From positions 1 to 64,000 of the forward strand of contig DUVI01000032.1 of NCBI GenBank assembly GCA_012841065.1: a stretch of DNA of 64,000 bases. Direction: 5' to 3'. Made by a program: the position numbers and the translations under genes. The notes under the pieces are model-generated. The model was not told the DNA's origin, searched no databases, and worked only from the letters and a program-made list of their open reading frames with translations. The stretch comes from Bacillota bacterium (GTDB lineage Bacteria > Bacillota > Sulfobacillia > Fermentithermobacillales > Fermentithermobacillaceae). Below, piece by piece: positions 26,733-37,100 of this stretch. Within the stretch, counting starts at the first letter, position 1; the number at the start of each line of letters is the position of its first letter.

Positions 26733-26885
26733 GGTGCTTGCTCCTCTCCTCCCCTCGTGTCCTTCCCTCATGTTCCTCTCCTCGGGACAAACAGGACGCA
26801 GCAGCCCAACTACCCTCCACCCTCAGCTAAGGGTGCGCCCTTACTTGGCCCGGGGAAACCTAAGAGCCTGGCTGAGGGACATCGT

Positions 26886-27728
26886 TCACGATCCATAGAT
26901 CCTTGCCTTTTCGATAAGTGTGTCGGCGTCAAGTTTGCTTACCGTATCGATGATTCCGGTCCGGAAGCTGCCGTATCCCAAGTGCTTGGTGGCTTCGTAT
27001 GCGATCTCACCTGATAACCCCGTAACAAGCACGCCGCCTGCAGCTGCAACCAGAGGGCCGTCGCTCTTGCCGTCCAAGACTCCGCAGAAAGCTCCCACCA
27101 GGGAGCTGCACATGCAACCTGTTCCGGTTATGTTGGACATATGTTTGGTTCCGTTTTCTATGTAGATTGTGCGATCCCCGTCGGTAATGATATCGGTCGG
27201 CCCGGTGATGGCAACCACACAACCGAACTTGCGGGCGACGTCTTGTGCCACCTTACTGCCTTCATCAGCGCCAATATTCTGATCGGCCTCGGACACCTCT
27301 ACGCCTTTAGTATCCGCTTCCAACCCTGCAGTAAACCGGATCTCAGACATGTTGCCACGTAGTACGGTGATTTTCACTTGGTCGAGGATCCTCTGTGTGG
27401 TCTGGTTTCTGAGGGAAGAAGCCCCCGCTCCCACCGGGTCAAGCACCACTGGAATACCCAGTTCATTTGCTTTCTTGCCGGCTGCAACCATGGATTCGAT
27501 AGTCCGGCGGTTTAGCGTCCCGATGTTTATCACCAATGCCGACGATATGGATGTGATGGTTTCCACTTCATCGATGTCGTCTGCCATAATGGGCGATGCG
27601 CCTATGGCAAGCACGATGTTGGCACAGTCGTTGACGGTCACGTAATTGGTAATATGGTGGACAAGCGGCTTTCTTGAGCGGACATCTTCCATCATGCCTA
27701 TTATCCGATCCGTGAGTTTACGTGTCAT
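26886..27728 (-). CDS. thiM: Hydroxyethylthiazole kinase
   Basis: 280 residues from ATG 27728 (AGGAGGGAG upstream). The ribokinase-like fold of ThiM is recognisable from KPLVHHITNYVTVNDCAN, PIMADD, NIGTL, VVLDPVGAGAS and the C-terminal catalytic motif GTGCMCSSLVGAF. It phosphorylates 4-methyl-5-hydroxyethylthiazole for thiamin salvage. The start inside the tail of the thiD gap (65 bp spacing) is consistent with an operon. Confidence 0.96.
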   Translation of the reverse strand: MTRKLTDRIIGMMEDVRSRKPLVHHITNYVTVNDCANIVLAIGASPIMADDIDEVETITSISSALVINIGTLNRRTIESMVAAGKKANELGIPVVLDPVGAGASSLRNQTTQRILDQVKITVLRGNMSEIRFTAGLEADTKGVEVSEADQNIGADEGSKVAQDVARKFGCVVAITGPTDIITDGDRTIYIENGTKHMSNITGTGCMCSSLVGAFCGVLDGKSDGPLVAAAGGVLVTGLSGEIAYEATKHLGYGSFRTGIIDTVSKLDADTLIEKARIYGS

Positions 27729-27792
27729 CTTAGCAGGCTCCCTCCTATGTTTGTCCTGGTGAAAAACACCCGGCAGTTGCCGGTTCCAACTC

Positions 27793-28605
27793 CTATTCAC
27801 CGGCTGTACGTACCAAGCCCCTTCGGTACAGGTCGTAGAAGTGATGGGTAGGCCCATGGCCTTTTCCTATGTCCAGTGAATGCTTGATTGCAGTGGTAAC
27901 GTAGTCTTTAGCCCGCTTCACTGCTTCGTATAAATCGAGGCCTAATGCCAGGTTTGCAGCAATGGCAGAGGAAAAGGTACACCCTGTTCCGTGAGTGTTC
28001 TTGGTGTCAATGCGTTCCGAGCTGAAATGCCACATCCGGTTGCCGTCATACAACGCATCCAAAGCATCTCCTATGGCATGGCCACCTTTGACCAAAGGGT
28101 ATTTCACTCCCAGCTCGTGGATGCGCTTAGCAGCAGCTTCCATATCTTCTACAGAGTTTATCTCCATTCCGGTTATCTTCTCAGCCTCAGGGATGTTTGG
28201 CGTGAGCACGTCTGCCAAGGGAAGTATTTCGCGAATCAGCGTATCAGCTGAATCTGGGTCCATAAGGGGATGGCCGTTCTTGGCAACCATGACAGGATCA
28301 ACTACCACGTTTTGAGGCTTGTACTCTCTTAGTTTGCGCGCCACAGCCAGCATGCACTCAGCGCCTGAAAGCATGCCTACCTTGACGGCGTCAGTGCCCA
28401 TGTCTTCAAAAATCGCATCGATCTGCTTTTCTATCATTAGAGGGCTGACGTCCTCAATGTCGATCACCCTGAAGGTATTCTCGGCGACTACCGACACGAT
28501 TACGCTCATTCCAAATACCCCATGGGCTGAAAAAGTCTTGAGATCGGCCTGTATACCCGCACCTCCGCTGCAGTCTGAGCCGGCAATGGTGAGAGCTTTT
28601 TTCAT
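27793..28605 (-). CDS. thiD: Bifunctional hydroxymethylpyrimidine kinase / phosphomethylpyrimidine kinase
   Basis: 270 residues. ThiD motifs: [20 protein letters not shown] at the N terminus, [30 protein letters not shown] and the anion-hole/catalytic [18 protein letters not shown]. The enzyme phosphorylates HMP to HMP-PP in two steps. First gene of the thiamin salvage cluster; its leader contains paired segments but no TPP-riboswitch consensus. Confidence 0.97.
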   Translation of the reverse strand: MKKALTIAGSDCSGGAGIQADLKTFSAHGVFGMSVIVSVVAENTFRVIDIEDVSPLMIEKQIDAIFEDMGTDAVKVGMLSGAECMLAVARKLREYKPQNVVVDPVMVAKNGHPLMDPDSADTLIREILPLADVLTPNIPEAEKITGMEINSVEDMEAAAKRIHELGVKYPLVKGGHAIGDALDALYDGNRMWHFSSERIDTKNTHGTGCTFSSAIAANLALGLDLYEAVKRAKDYVTTAIKHSLDIGKGHGPTHHFYDLYRRGLVRTAGE

Positions 28606-28781
28606 TGTTGCACGTCCTTTCCGCCTAGGTGCTTCTCAACCAGGTTCTGATATATAGACTCACAGTCAGTTTGCTTGTTGGGGGATGTTGAAATACCAGA
28701 GGGAAGAGATCCCGTAAGGAGACCTGGCCATGCAACCGATGCTCTAGAAGTTCAACGGGTGCCCCGCCGCGGGAGGCACCC
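28606..28781 (-). promoter_or_regulatory. Structured leader upstream of thiD, not a recognisable TPP riboswitch
   Basis: Read on the minus strand there is a strong hairpin (28757-28781, GGGTGCC ... GGCACCC arms). It is followed by a ~70-nt segment bounded by GTTGAA and TTCAAC (28756-28751 and 28692-28687) with inner CCAG/CTGG and GGGA/TCCC pairings. The TPP core signatures CTGAGA and AACCTGAT are missing. Could be an unrelated leader or the 3' end of a lost gene. Confidence 0.3.
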
Positions 28782-29700
28782 AGTCAAACATCGTGTTTGT
28801 ATCTGGTTTGCTTCCCTACGATGGTATTAACCAACAGGTTCAAGGGGTCAGGTCTTATCTTTCTCAACTCCGAGGAGTTCCCCCGCAAACCGTTTCCATG
28901 TTCAGGCTATAGCGTTTCAAGAAGATTGTCAACACGTATAGGGCGCCATCGCATACGGTCAAGAATTGACCAGTTCCTCATTCCGCAAACCAAGTCGGGT
29001 TTTCGCCTGGTAGCAAATCGGCCACTTTACACCGCTTGTTTTCAGGAAACCATCGATTTTGCACAGTCTAAGGACAGTCAAGGAAACTTGTATCAGAAGT
29101 GCCAAAGGCAACAACCAGTTTCTGCTAATCCTTGAAACCCGCCCATCGCAGGGAAGTGAGCTTTGAAGAGCGCGTTCGCCCGCGGGAACAAAGGGGAGAG
29201 AATTGAGTTAGAGCCGCGCAAGACCAGGTTGGAAAATCTGTCTGTGTAGTGGATAGTGAAGCAACAATGCCGCCAACAGCTAGTGTTTCCCATTCCAAAC
29301 ACGCGTCTTGACTCGAACAAAGCTAATTCCTTTCGCTCATTTCTATCATTTCAGCCAGAACTCTTCTTGCCAGTAAGGGACTTGGTACATTTTAGGACAC
29401 CACTTGGAATGGGTAAGTGCATCGGTAGCGGTTGGCAGATCGCACCAAAAAGTAACTAATGCAAGCCTGAGTCACATCTTGGGAACAAGGCCTGTCATCG
29501 CTCCGAATAGGCAATTCTAGGCTAATATGGGTTTACGAGACAGGTATGATATGATAGACTCTTCTCAGGTCGGTCTGATTTTTCTGAATATCCACAAGGG
29601 GGACTTGACTATCAGAATCATGTCTGAATGGTGGACTGAGAGTTTTGGCCCCTACTCCGGCAGTGTTACTGGATATGCATATTGATTAAGTAGACTATCC
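28782..29700. other. Apparently non-coding region with two 21-bp repeat copies
   Basis: No convincing reading frame with a ribosome site is visible over ~900 bp. Two copies of the 21-bp repeat described at 25.1-25.3 kb lie at 28958-28978 and 29009-29029. The remainder shows nothing that I can identify; decayed mobile-element sequence is possible. Confidence 0.4.
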
Positions 29701-29728
29701 GGGTGACCGAGATGCCCCTCGGTCACCC
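29701..29728 (+). promoter_or_regulatory. Perfect hairpin in the leader of a small membrane gene
   Basis: GGGTGACCGAG (29701-29711) pairs with CTCGGTCACCC (29718-29728). It lies 33 bp before the GTG at 29762 and lacks a T-run, so it may be a leader structure or the end of an upstream transcript. Confidence 0.45.
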
Positions 29729-29761
29729 ATTCTGGGTTCATTATCCGAGGAGGCCGAACGT

Positions 29762-30004
29762 GTGATAGATAAGATCAGAGAATATGTCAAGAACCAACCG
29801 TTCAAATTCATGAACGCAGTGCTTGTGCTCGTCTGCTTTTCCAGAGTACGTTGGCTGATATGTCTTGTTTGCCTTTGTGCGATTCCCATGGCCATCAAGA
29901 CCATGGCTCCAGAACATCCCTATCCCAAATCGGTTTCCATTGTCATGCTACTATACTTCACGGCCATTTTGCTTGGTAACATCGCATTCGCTCTATCCAG
30001 CTGA
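29762..30004 (+). CDS. Small two-helix membrane protein, unknown
   Basis: 80 residues from GTG, with GAGGAGG nine bases upstream. Two hydrophobic segments (about residues 19-42 and 58-78) flank a short charged loop PEHPYPKS. No family is recognised. Paired with another small membrane protein 180 bp downstream on the same strand. Confidence 0.5.
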   Translation: MIDKIREYVKNQPFKFMNAVLVLVCFSRVRWLICLVCLCAIPMAIKTMAPEHPYPKSVSIVMLLYFTAILLGNIAFALSS

Positions 30005-30181
30005 CCTACGGGAACTTGCAACTATCAGCCAATACTGCCATAATATTGTATGCAGGCAGTCTGATGACCCAGAGCATCGATACTACTTCCGGTCTATTCG
30101 TTCTGACATGAACTTCCCTCACCCCGAAGGTTCAACCCTGGTAGTCACCTGTCTGACCTGACGGTTGTTACCAAGGCGGTC

Positions 30182-30505
30182 ATGGGCATGAGCAAAAGAG
30201 AGTGGTTCGTTTTGGGTGCGGCGATCACAGTTGCAGCGGCGATCACAGTTGCACTTGTTTTCTACGCGACAGGCCGGGCTGATTTACATGACACTTTGCA
30301 GAACGCCCTGGTCTTCGGGGTGTACATTGTTGCCCGTTTAGGGCTTGGTTTCCTGAAGATATCCGAAGATGTCAAAAGCGGCGTAATGGCAATAGTGGTA
30401 GCTTTACTGCTTATCTGGAGACTCGATGCATCATCTCTCCTTATCGTTGCCTTGGTCGCACTCAACTTCTTCACCGGAAGAGCAAAGCGGAAGTCCCGCC
30501 CGTGA
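30182..30505 (+). CDS. Small membrane protein, unknown
   Basis: 107 residues with three to four hydrophobic segments (LGAAITVAAAITVALVFYA, ALVFGVYIVARLGLGF, and a long C-terminal one) and a basic tail GRAKRKSRP. Two candidate ATGs (30182, 30188) follow AAGGCGG. No family assignment. The codon pattern is coding-like and similar to neighbouring genes. Confidence 0.55.
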   Translation: MGMSKREWFVLGAAITVAAAITVALVFYATGRADLHDTLQNALVFGVYIVARLGLGFLKISEDVKSGVMAIVVALLLIWRLDASSLLIVALVALNFFTGRAKRKSRP

Positions 30506-30633
30506 ACTGACAATGCGAAGCTGACTAACCATGCACTACTCATTGACTGGCCGAAAATGGAGCTTCGCGTCCGAGAAAGCCGCGCTTGGCCGTAGTCGTT
30601 GTAAAACCAACGGAGACAACCGGTAAAAACATA

Positions 30634-30669
30634 GGACAGTCCCGAGCGCACAAACGATCAGAACTGTCC
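30634..30669. repeat. REP-like palindromic element
   Basis: GGACAGT (30634-30640) and ACTGTCC (30663-30669) bracket GAGCGCACAAACGATC. Further out GCGAAGCT/AGCTTCGC arms lie in the same 230-bp gap. Short GGACAGT...ACTGTCC palindromes are common in interspersed REP-type repeats. No transposase is nearby. Confidence 0.35.
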
Positions 30670-30738
30670 CCGTCCTTGATGTTCTGTTGTTCAGTTATTC
30701 ACTTAACCTGTATTAAGTGTCACACTTGGCCTCCAACT

Positions 30739-32028
30739 TCACGAATCCCGCCCAGCTATGGAAACTCCTCCTATCAGACAGTATGGTAATATCAACGCAC
30801 CCAGTTCCTTGACGTCACGGCTCAGGGCCAACAGGTTCGACTTGAGGTGGGTGAACACGTTCAAGGAGAACATGCAGTCTTTCACCCTGCCAACCTTCTT
30901 GCCGTCCTCCACGAGGTATCCCAGGGCAATATTACCGGTAACCGTACCTGTGTACGGGTTGCCTGCCCATGCACCCATAGTCTGGTCTATGACTATTCCT
31001 TTCTTCATCCCTTTCAGGAGCTCTTCCGACGGCGTTTCGCCGGGAACTACCAGAAGGTTATTCGGGCTGGCTCCTGCGGGTGAACCGGTTCCGATGGGCT
31101 GCCTTCCCAGCCGGTAGGCAGATTCGAGATCCAACAGGTACTCCCGGAGCACCCCGTTCTCAATGAGGGGCGTTCTCCGGCATACAACCCCCTGGTCGTC
31201 ATAAAGCTGGGTTCCAAGCCCGCCGTCCAAGGTGCCGTCTTCCACAAGGGAAAAAGCAGGTGCAACAATCTGCTCGCCAATCCTACCCTTGAAAGGGCTG
31301 ATTTCCCTCATTACAGCCCGCCCGTTGAGGCAAGCCAGAATCGGGGATACCAGGTCTTGGAAACCGGAAGGAGTAAACAGCACATCGTATACACCCGGCC
31401 TGACCTCAACATTCTTCCGGCCGATTTCAAAGTCTGCCTTGAGTGTTGCTTTCATGCCTTCCAGGTCGCAATCCAAGCCGGTTGACGCATTCCAATCCCA
31501 TGACTGCAGCAAGTTCTGCCCCTCGACAAACTTAAATCCGGCAGACACTACGAACACGGTTTTGTCCAACTGGGCATACAGCCCGCGGGTGTTAGATATG
31601 CTCTTGCGGCTTATGGTCTTGCTTACGTTAGCAGAGCCCTGGATTGCCGGATCGAAGGTCTTGATGAACTGGATAAGTTCTTCTCCTATTGAGATCATCC
31701 GGTCCACATCTATATCCTCAACTGCTTGATCGTACACCTTAGGATCCACCGGAGGCTCCGGCTCCGGGAAACTGTAATTTACTTCCGAGCCAAACTCAGC
31801 CACGTCCAACGCGTTTTCAAGCAGTTTCATCTCTGTCCCTGGCTTGGTTGAACTGGCAACACCCAGTTTGCCCGCTTTGATTACCTGCATATTTAAGCTT
31901 AATGATTCGGTACTCCCGATTCTCTTCAGCCGGTTTGCCTCGAAAGACACCGACGTATTCTCGGACTCGGTTGTCACCAAAGTGGCTTCAGCTCCCCGGG
32001 CAACCGCTTCTTCTAACAGTCTCTTCAT
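30739..32028 (-). CDS. pmbA: PmbA/TldE family subunit (pair 3)
   Basis: 429 residues from ATG 32028, which overlaps the stop of the upstream tldD as ATGA. GGAGGTGAGAAG precedes it. No HExxxH. Family segments FTPSGFQDLVSPILACLNG and GAWAGNPYTGTVTGNIALG align in position with the pair-2 protein. It is the non-catalytic partner of the TldD encoded just before it. Confidence 0.87.
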   Translation of the reverse strand: MKRLLEEAVARGAEATLVTTESENTSVSFEANRLKRIGSTESLSLNMQVIKAGKLGVASSTKPGTEMKLLENALDVAEFGSEVNYSFPEPEPPVDPKVYDQAVEDIDVDRMISIGEELIQFIKTFDPAIQGSANVSKTISRKSISNTRGLYAQLDKTVFVVSAGFKFVEGQNLLQSWDWNASTGLDCDLEGMKATLKADFEIGRKNVEVRPGVYDVLFTPSGFQDLVSPILACLNGRAVMREISPFKGRIGEQIVAPAFSLVEDGTLDGGLGTQLYDDQGVVCRRTPLIENGVLREYLLDLESAYRLGRQPIGTGSPAGASPNNLLVVPGETPSEELLKGMKKGIVIDQTMGAWAGNPYTGTVTGNIALGYLVEDGKKVGRVKDCMFSLNVFTHLKSNLLALSRDVKELGALILPYCLIGGVSIAGRDS

Positions 32029-33413
32029 TTCTTCTCACCTCCGACAACCACATTCCGAATGCGAATGCGGGGTGAACCCTGAGCTACCGGAAGAGGGCCC
32101 TGGGCTCCCTTGCCGCAACCGCCCCCGCTGTTCTTGTACACAAAGTCGTTACCTATCATGTCAATGTTTCTCAATGTATCAAACACGTTTCCGGTCAGGT
32201 TCACGTCCCGGACCATCTCGGCTATGCTTCCGTTGCGAATCATATAAGCCCTGGACGGTGCGAAAGTGAACATTTCGCCGTTGGTCTGGCCGCCATAGCC
32301 ACCTTGGACGTAAATCCCCAGGGAGACTCCCTCCAGCATTTCCTCAAACGTATGCTTTCCAGGGCCTATGCACGTTGTGCGCATCCTGACGATAGGTGGG
32401 AATCTGTAGTTCAGAGCACGGGCGTTGCCTGTGACATCTTCACCCATTCTTGCGGCGCTCTCTCTGGAATGCAGGTGCCCTGCTATAACGCCGTTCTTGA
32501 TGAGGTAGGTCCTCTGCATGGGAACCCCTTCATCATCATACTTGCACTCACCGCGGTTAGGCCCTTCAATGCCGCTGTCATAAATGTTGAGGTCGTCTGA
32601 ACCGTACCTGGTCCCGATCTTGAGGAGTTCTTTCATCCTCTCATCTTCATCGAGGTCGTCAGCTTCGCTCAAGTGGCCGAAAGCCTCATGCACGAAAAGC
32701 CCTGACATATCCGGATCGAGGATGACCGTGTACTGTCCTGCCTCGACAACAGGCGCATACAGCATCTGCCTGGCGGCTTCAGCTGCCTCCCTTACCTCAT
32801 CTTCCAGCCCAAGGGCCACATTGTAATCGTTGTTTGACCCAAACCTCGCAGAATCCTGGGTGGTAAGTTTGTCTTTGGTGGCAATGGCAGTAAGCCCGCC
32901 GCCAAGGTCCATCTTCTCCTGGTATATGTACGTACCTTCCGAATTGGCAAAGTGCCAATGGGTATGCTGGTCGAAATAAGTGATTGCAGATGATGTGATC
33001 TCGGGGCAGTTCAGGATGAGTTTGTTATAGCCTTGGAGAAGCTCCATTTTCTCTTTGAGAGGCACTGCAAAAGCTTCTCTTCCGAAGTTTCCGCGTACAT
33101 AGTCTTCTACCGGATCCACTGGGTACAATTTGATATCTCTGTTGAGCCTTTCCCCAAGGATCTTCGCCTGGGCGCAAGCTTCTTCCACTTTCTTTTCCAG
33201 GTTATCCAGGCGGTTGAAGGAAACGAACCCCCAACCTCCCCGGTACAGCGCCCTGACGTTTCCTCCGGCAGAGACAGTTTGCGCCACAAGTTCTATGTCT
33301 TTGCCTCTTAGACGGATCACAGTCTCTTGGGATTCTTCAATCCGGATCTCGCAGTACTCTGCAGTCGAATGCTTGAGCGCTCTGGTCATGAGATCCTTGA
33401 TGTGGTTCTGCAC
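32025..33413 (-). CDS. tldD: TldD family metalloprotease subunit (pair 3)
   Basis: 462 residues from GTG 33413, chosen because GGGAGG lies ten bases upstream; an earlier in-frame ATG at 33506 adds 31 non-conserved residues. The zinc motif HEAFGHLSEADDLDEDE lies near residue 240, and the C-terminal GGCGKGAQGPLPV segment is typical. Close to pair 2 in motif wording and spacing. Co-translated with its PmbA partner. Confidence 0.9.
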   Translation of the reverse strand: MQNHIKDLMTRALKHSTAEYCEIRIEESQETVIRLRGKDIELVAQTVSAGGNVRALYRGGWGFVSFNRLDNLEKKVEEACAQAKILGERLNRDIKLYPVDPVEDYVRGNFGREAFAVPLKEKMELLQGYNKLILNCPEITSSAITYFDQHTHWHFANSEGTYIYQEKMDLGGGLTAIATKDKLTTQDSARFGSNNDYNVALGLEDEVREAAEAARQMLYAPVVEAGQYTVILDPDMSGLFVHEAFGHLSEADDLDEDERMKELLKIGTRYGSDDLNIYDSGIEGPNRGECKYDDEGVPMQRTYLIKNGVIAGHLHSRESAARMGEDVTGNARALNYRFPPIVRMRTTCIGPGKHTFEEMLEGVSLGIYVQGGYGGQTNGEMFTFAPSRAYMIRNGSIAEMVRDVNLTGNVFDTLRNIDMIGNDFVYKNSGGGCGKGAQGPLPVAQGSPRIRIRNVVVGGEKK

Positions 33414-34144
33414 TCTGGAATTTCCTCCCTTCTGGTTGCTGGCTACCAAATCATTGCCGCCTACCCGCGCCTTCGGCCAACAGGAGCCTTGAGCCCGGCA
33501 AGCCACATTGTTATCTGTGAGTTCATTGTGATGATGCTGCTAAAGCCGGTACCCTAAAGTGACATTTCCACGATAGCCATTTCTACCCACAATTGTCATA
33601 CCATTTGACTTAGATGTCAATCTATTGCACCGGATGAAAATTGTCAATCCCATTCTTTAATTATCTAAGAACGTATTTCAATACTCTAACTCAGGTGTTA
33701 ATACTTATCAGGCGTCCAGCATGACCGGTGCATAATGACACACATGGTGCCCCCATCGTCCTTTCTCTCAGAACACCTGAGGCCAATGCCGGGCCTGAAG
33801 GACTTATCACCATATGGGTCGAATATTTATGAAGCAGCCATTTGTTGGCAGCTGTGGCGGCTGATAGAAATTCTGTCGTCGAGCACAACAGGCCGAATCT
33901 TTGGATGAGGAGGTGAGGCCGGCCCTGAGTGCCACATCTTGCCCCTGAGCGTGGACTCTCAAAAAACAGCACGCTCAGCCAAGCTTACCCGGACACAATA
34001 TCATATCCTGGATTTCAACCCACACATCCTTTCAAGATTGACTTACGAGACCGATCAAAATACACAGCACAAGACAAAGCACCGATTCCTGACCCTGACA
34101 AACCCATAAGCCAACGATTAAGCTATGTACAGGAGGTCAACGGA
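33414..34144. other. Divergent intergenic region, nothing identified
   Basis: A ~730-bp gap between the leftward tldD and the rightward SLH gene. It should contain both promoters. It is AT-richer around 33590-33700. A purine-rich GAGGAGGTGAGG at 33907-33918 is followed by only an 11-codon frame. No RNA gene or repeat was recognised. Confidence 0.4.
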
Positions 34145-37100
34145 ATGAAGCCCAGACTTAGGTTACGGTCTTTGGCTGCTTTGTTAGTGATTTGCATGAT
34201 CCTCTCCCTTTCACCGGCCATTGCAGCATCTTCCCTCGATATAGCGGATCACTGGGCCGAACAGGCCATCGAGCGTTGGATCGGCCTGGGGATTCTCAAA
34301 GGATATCCTGATGGGACAATACAACCTGACGGGCTCATTACCCGGGCAGAATTTGCTTCGCTGATTAACAGAACCTTCGGATTCACCCGGGCTGAGCCTG
34401 CAGGTTTCCTCGATGTAGAAGACGGTGACTGGTTCAAGGAGGACTTGGATAAGGCCAAGACTGCCGGATATATCGCCGGCTATCCTGACAACACAGTCAA
34501 GCCCCGAAGCTTCATCACCAGGCAAGAAGCTGCCGTGATTTTCGCCAGCCTGCTTAACCTGGGGTACAGTGCCGGCGTAGAACCCTTCGCCGACGACGCC
34601 CAGCTTCCGGAATGGAGCCGGCAAAGCGTCATGGCGTGCGCCGGGCGCGGGTTGCTCGCAGGATACCCCGATGGTTCGATCAAGCCCGAAGCAAACATGA
34701 CAAGGGCTGAAGTGATTACCGTCCTCGACAGGTTATTTGCCGAAGTCTGCAATGAGCCTGGTTCTTACGGAGAGGTAACTGTAACTGAACTCGCTGCAAG
34801 CGTGGTTGTTACCTCGCCTGATGTCACGCTTGAAAACGTCCGCATCAAAGGTGATCTGCTGATTGCCCAATCAGTCGGTGAAGGTAACGTATCCTTCATA
34901 AATGTAGTAGTTGAAGGCAAGACCCAGGTCAGCTCCCCGGTTCATCTCACCTTGGACAGCGATTCGTACATCGAGGAGATGACCCTGGATGCTCCTGCAA
35001 ATATCGCAGGTGCCGCAGGTATCGGAACCCTAAGTATAAACGTCAGCGGTTCCGTGCTTGATGCAATGCCCGGAACCCTGAAGTTGGGCGACTGGATCAC
35101 CGCAACTGTCGCCGGCGAGCCGGTTGAAGGTAAACCAGAGTTCATTCAAGCTTTCGGAAACCAGTTTGAGATCGACTCGCCTGAAGAATGGAAACTGGGC
35201 GATCTTGACGACGGCAGACTGGTAGTAAGCGAGACAATAGGCAACGGCTCAATCATGCTCAGTGAAGGCGTGACAGAAGCCGTTTACACTTCCGCCGAGA
35301 TCGTCATCGAGCCTTTCGAATATCTTGTTATGTCATGGAACGCCGACACCCCTGAAGGCACTTGGGTAGAGGTTACCGCCAGCGTGTGGCTGGACAATCA
35401 AGATGAATGGAGCGACTATCTCACTTGGGGTAAGTGGAGCCCGTTTATTAAGCGGTCATCACAAGCTTCCCTGTCTTCAGATGATTCACCCTACGTCAAC
35501 ATCAGCCAGGACGAGTTCTACGTCCGCGGGAATCCCGCCCAAGGCGACACAGCTTCCAAGATCAGGCTCAAAGTGGCTTTGCACAGGGATAATCCCGATA
35601 CTGAATCGCCGGTGCTTTGGTACCTCCACGGAACCGTCCGGACCACCGGGACCGAACCCGCCAAGGTGTTCAAGGATGGCTTGGGCGACAACCCTGATTA
35701 CACCTGCGAAGTGGAAGTGCCCCAGTACTCACAATCCATCCGGTCTCCTAACATCGGTGGAGTGATATGTAACCCCACTACTACAACGATGCTCCTGAAC
35801 GGCGTATCAGCCAGGGAAGGAATTGCTTTAGGCTTGCTGCCTGAAGAGGTGGCCATGGGATGCTACGACTACAGGGCAAACAACTTCGGAAGCTGGTCGT
35901 TTGCCATGGCAACAGCCGGATCTTATGGTTACAGGTCATTTGTAGAATATTCTACGATCGAAGGCATCAAACGGCATCTCAAGAGCGGCGCCGCCGTGGG
36001 TGCCAGTGTGGCATATTCCAATGATCCTGATGATCCGCTGTATCTCGAGAACGCAACCGGCTCAACCTCCGGCCACTTGATAGTGCTGCGAGGGTACTTC
36101 GTGGACGAAGACGGCGTGGAATGGTTCATTTCAAACGACGCGTTTAGCCCCACGAATGAGCAAGTCCGAAAGTTCTACAGGGTGGATCAATTCGAGAAGT
36201 GCTGGAGCAGGAACACCATATATGTGGTCAAACCCGGCAAGGTACCCGGGGTCGGAAAACATCCCATCCAGCGGATTCGCGCCGATCTCAAGGAAGTTGA
36301 ACCGGACAGGTATATGCTTGTATATAAGTCCAATCCGATTACCGCACCCAACAGCTCCATCAACAACCGTCAGGGCTTCATCGGTTACATCACCGGGCCT
36401 GAGGTGTTCAGCGGTGCCAATACGTCAGTATACGAGTACATCAACATAGCTGATCACCGGGGTGACCTGATACCGCTGTCCCAAGAACTGCTCGCCAACA
36501 GGAATTTCAAGCTTTACGTAGCTAACAACGATGCCCACCCAGGCCGACTGTTCATCGTAAACAGAAGCAGCAACATCGAATATCTGGTCTTAGCAACCGT
36601 AGACTCCACAGATTACGTCATCAAAGAGGATGAAATAAGCCCCAACGAGAAGGCCATCGAGTTCGGCATTACCGGTGTCCAGGAATTCCTTTCCGGACTC
36701 AAGCCCGCCAAGTTCGCCAAGATGAAGCTGTTCGCTGCAGGTACAGTCGTGGAAACCGCCAAAGACTTCAACAACAAGCCCGCCAAGACACAAGGCGTAC
36801 TTGAAGACGGCGATTTTGTCACGGTGCTGGCATGGGATAACGAGACGCTCCGCAAGTATTCCATCAAAGAAGGCCCGGCACTTCTGCCCTTGTCCCTGAG
36901 CTTTGCAGAGGAAGAAATAACGCTGGACTTCCATGATTTCCCCTACACCCCAACGCTTCAGGGATTACCCGACGACTGCCAGGGAACTATCACCTGGACC
37001 AGTTCCAACCCGGACCTGATCTCTGTGGATGAAAACGGTGTAGCTTCCCTGCCATGGAACAGGGGTACTGCCACAATCACCGCGCGTGTTGAGTCTGACG

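Noticed and set aside
28606-28781. TPP riboswitch ahead of thiD
   Set aside because: ACCCGTTGAAC is suggestive, but the CTGAGA and AACCTGAT core elements are missing.
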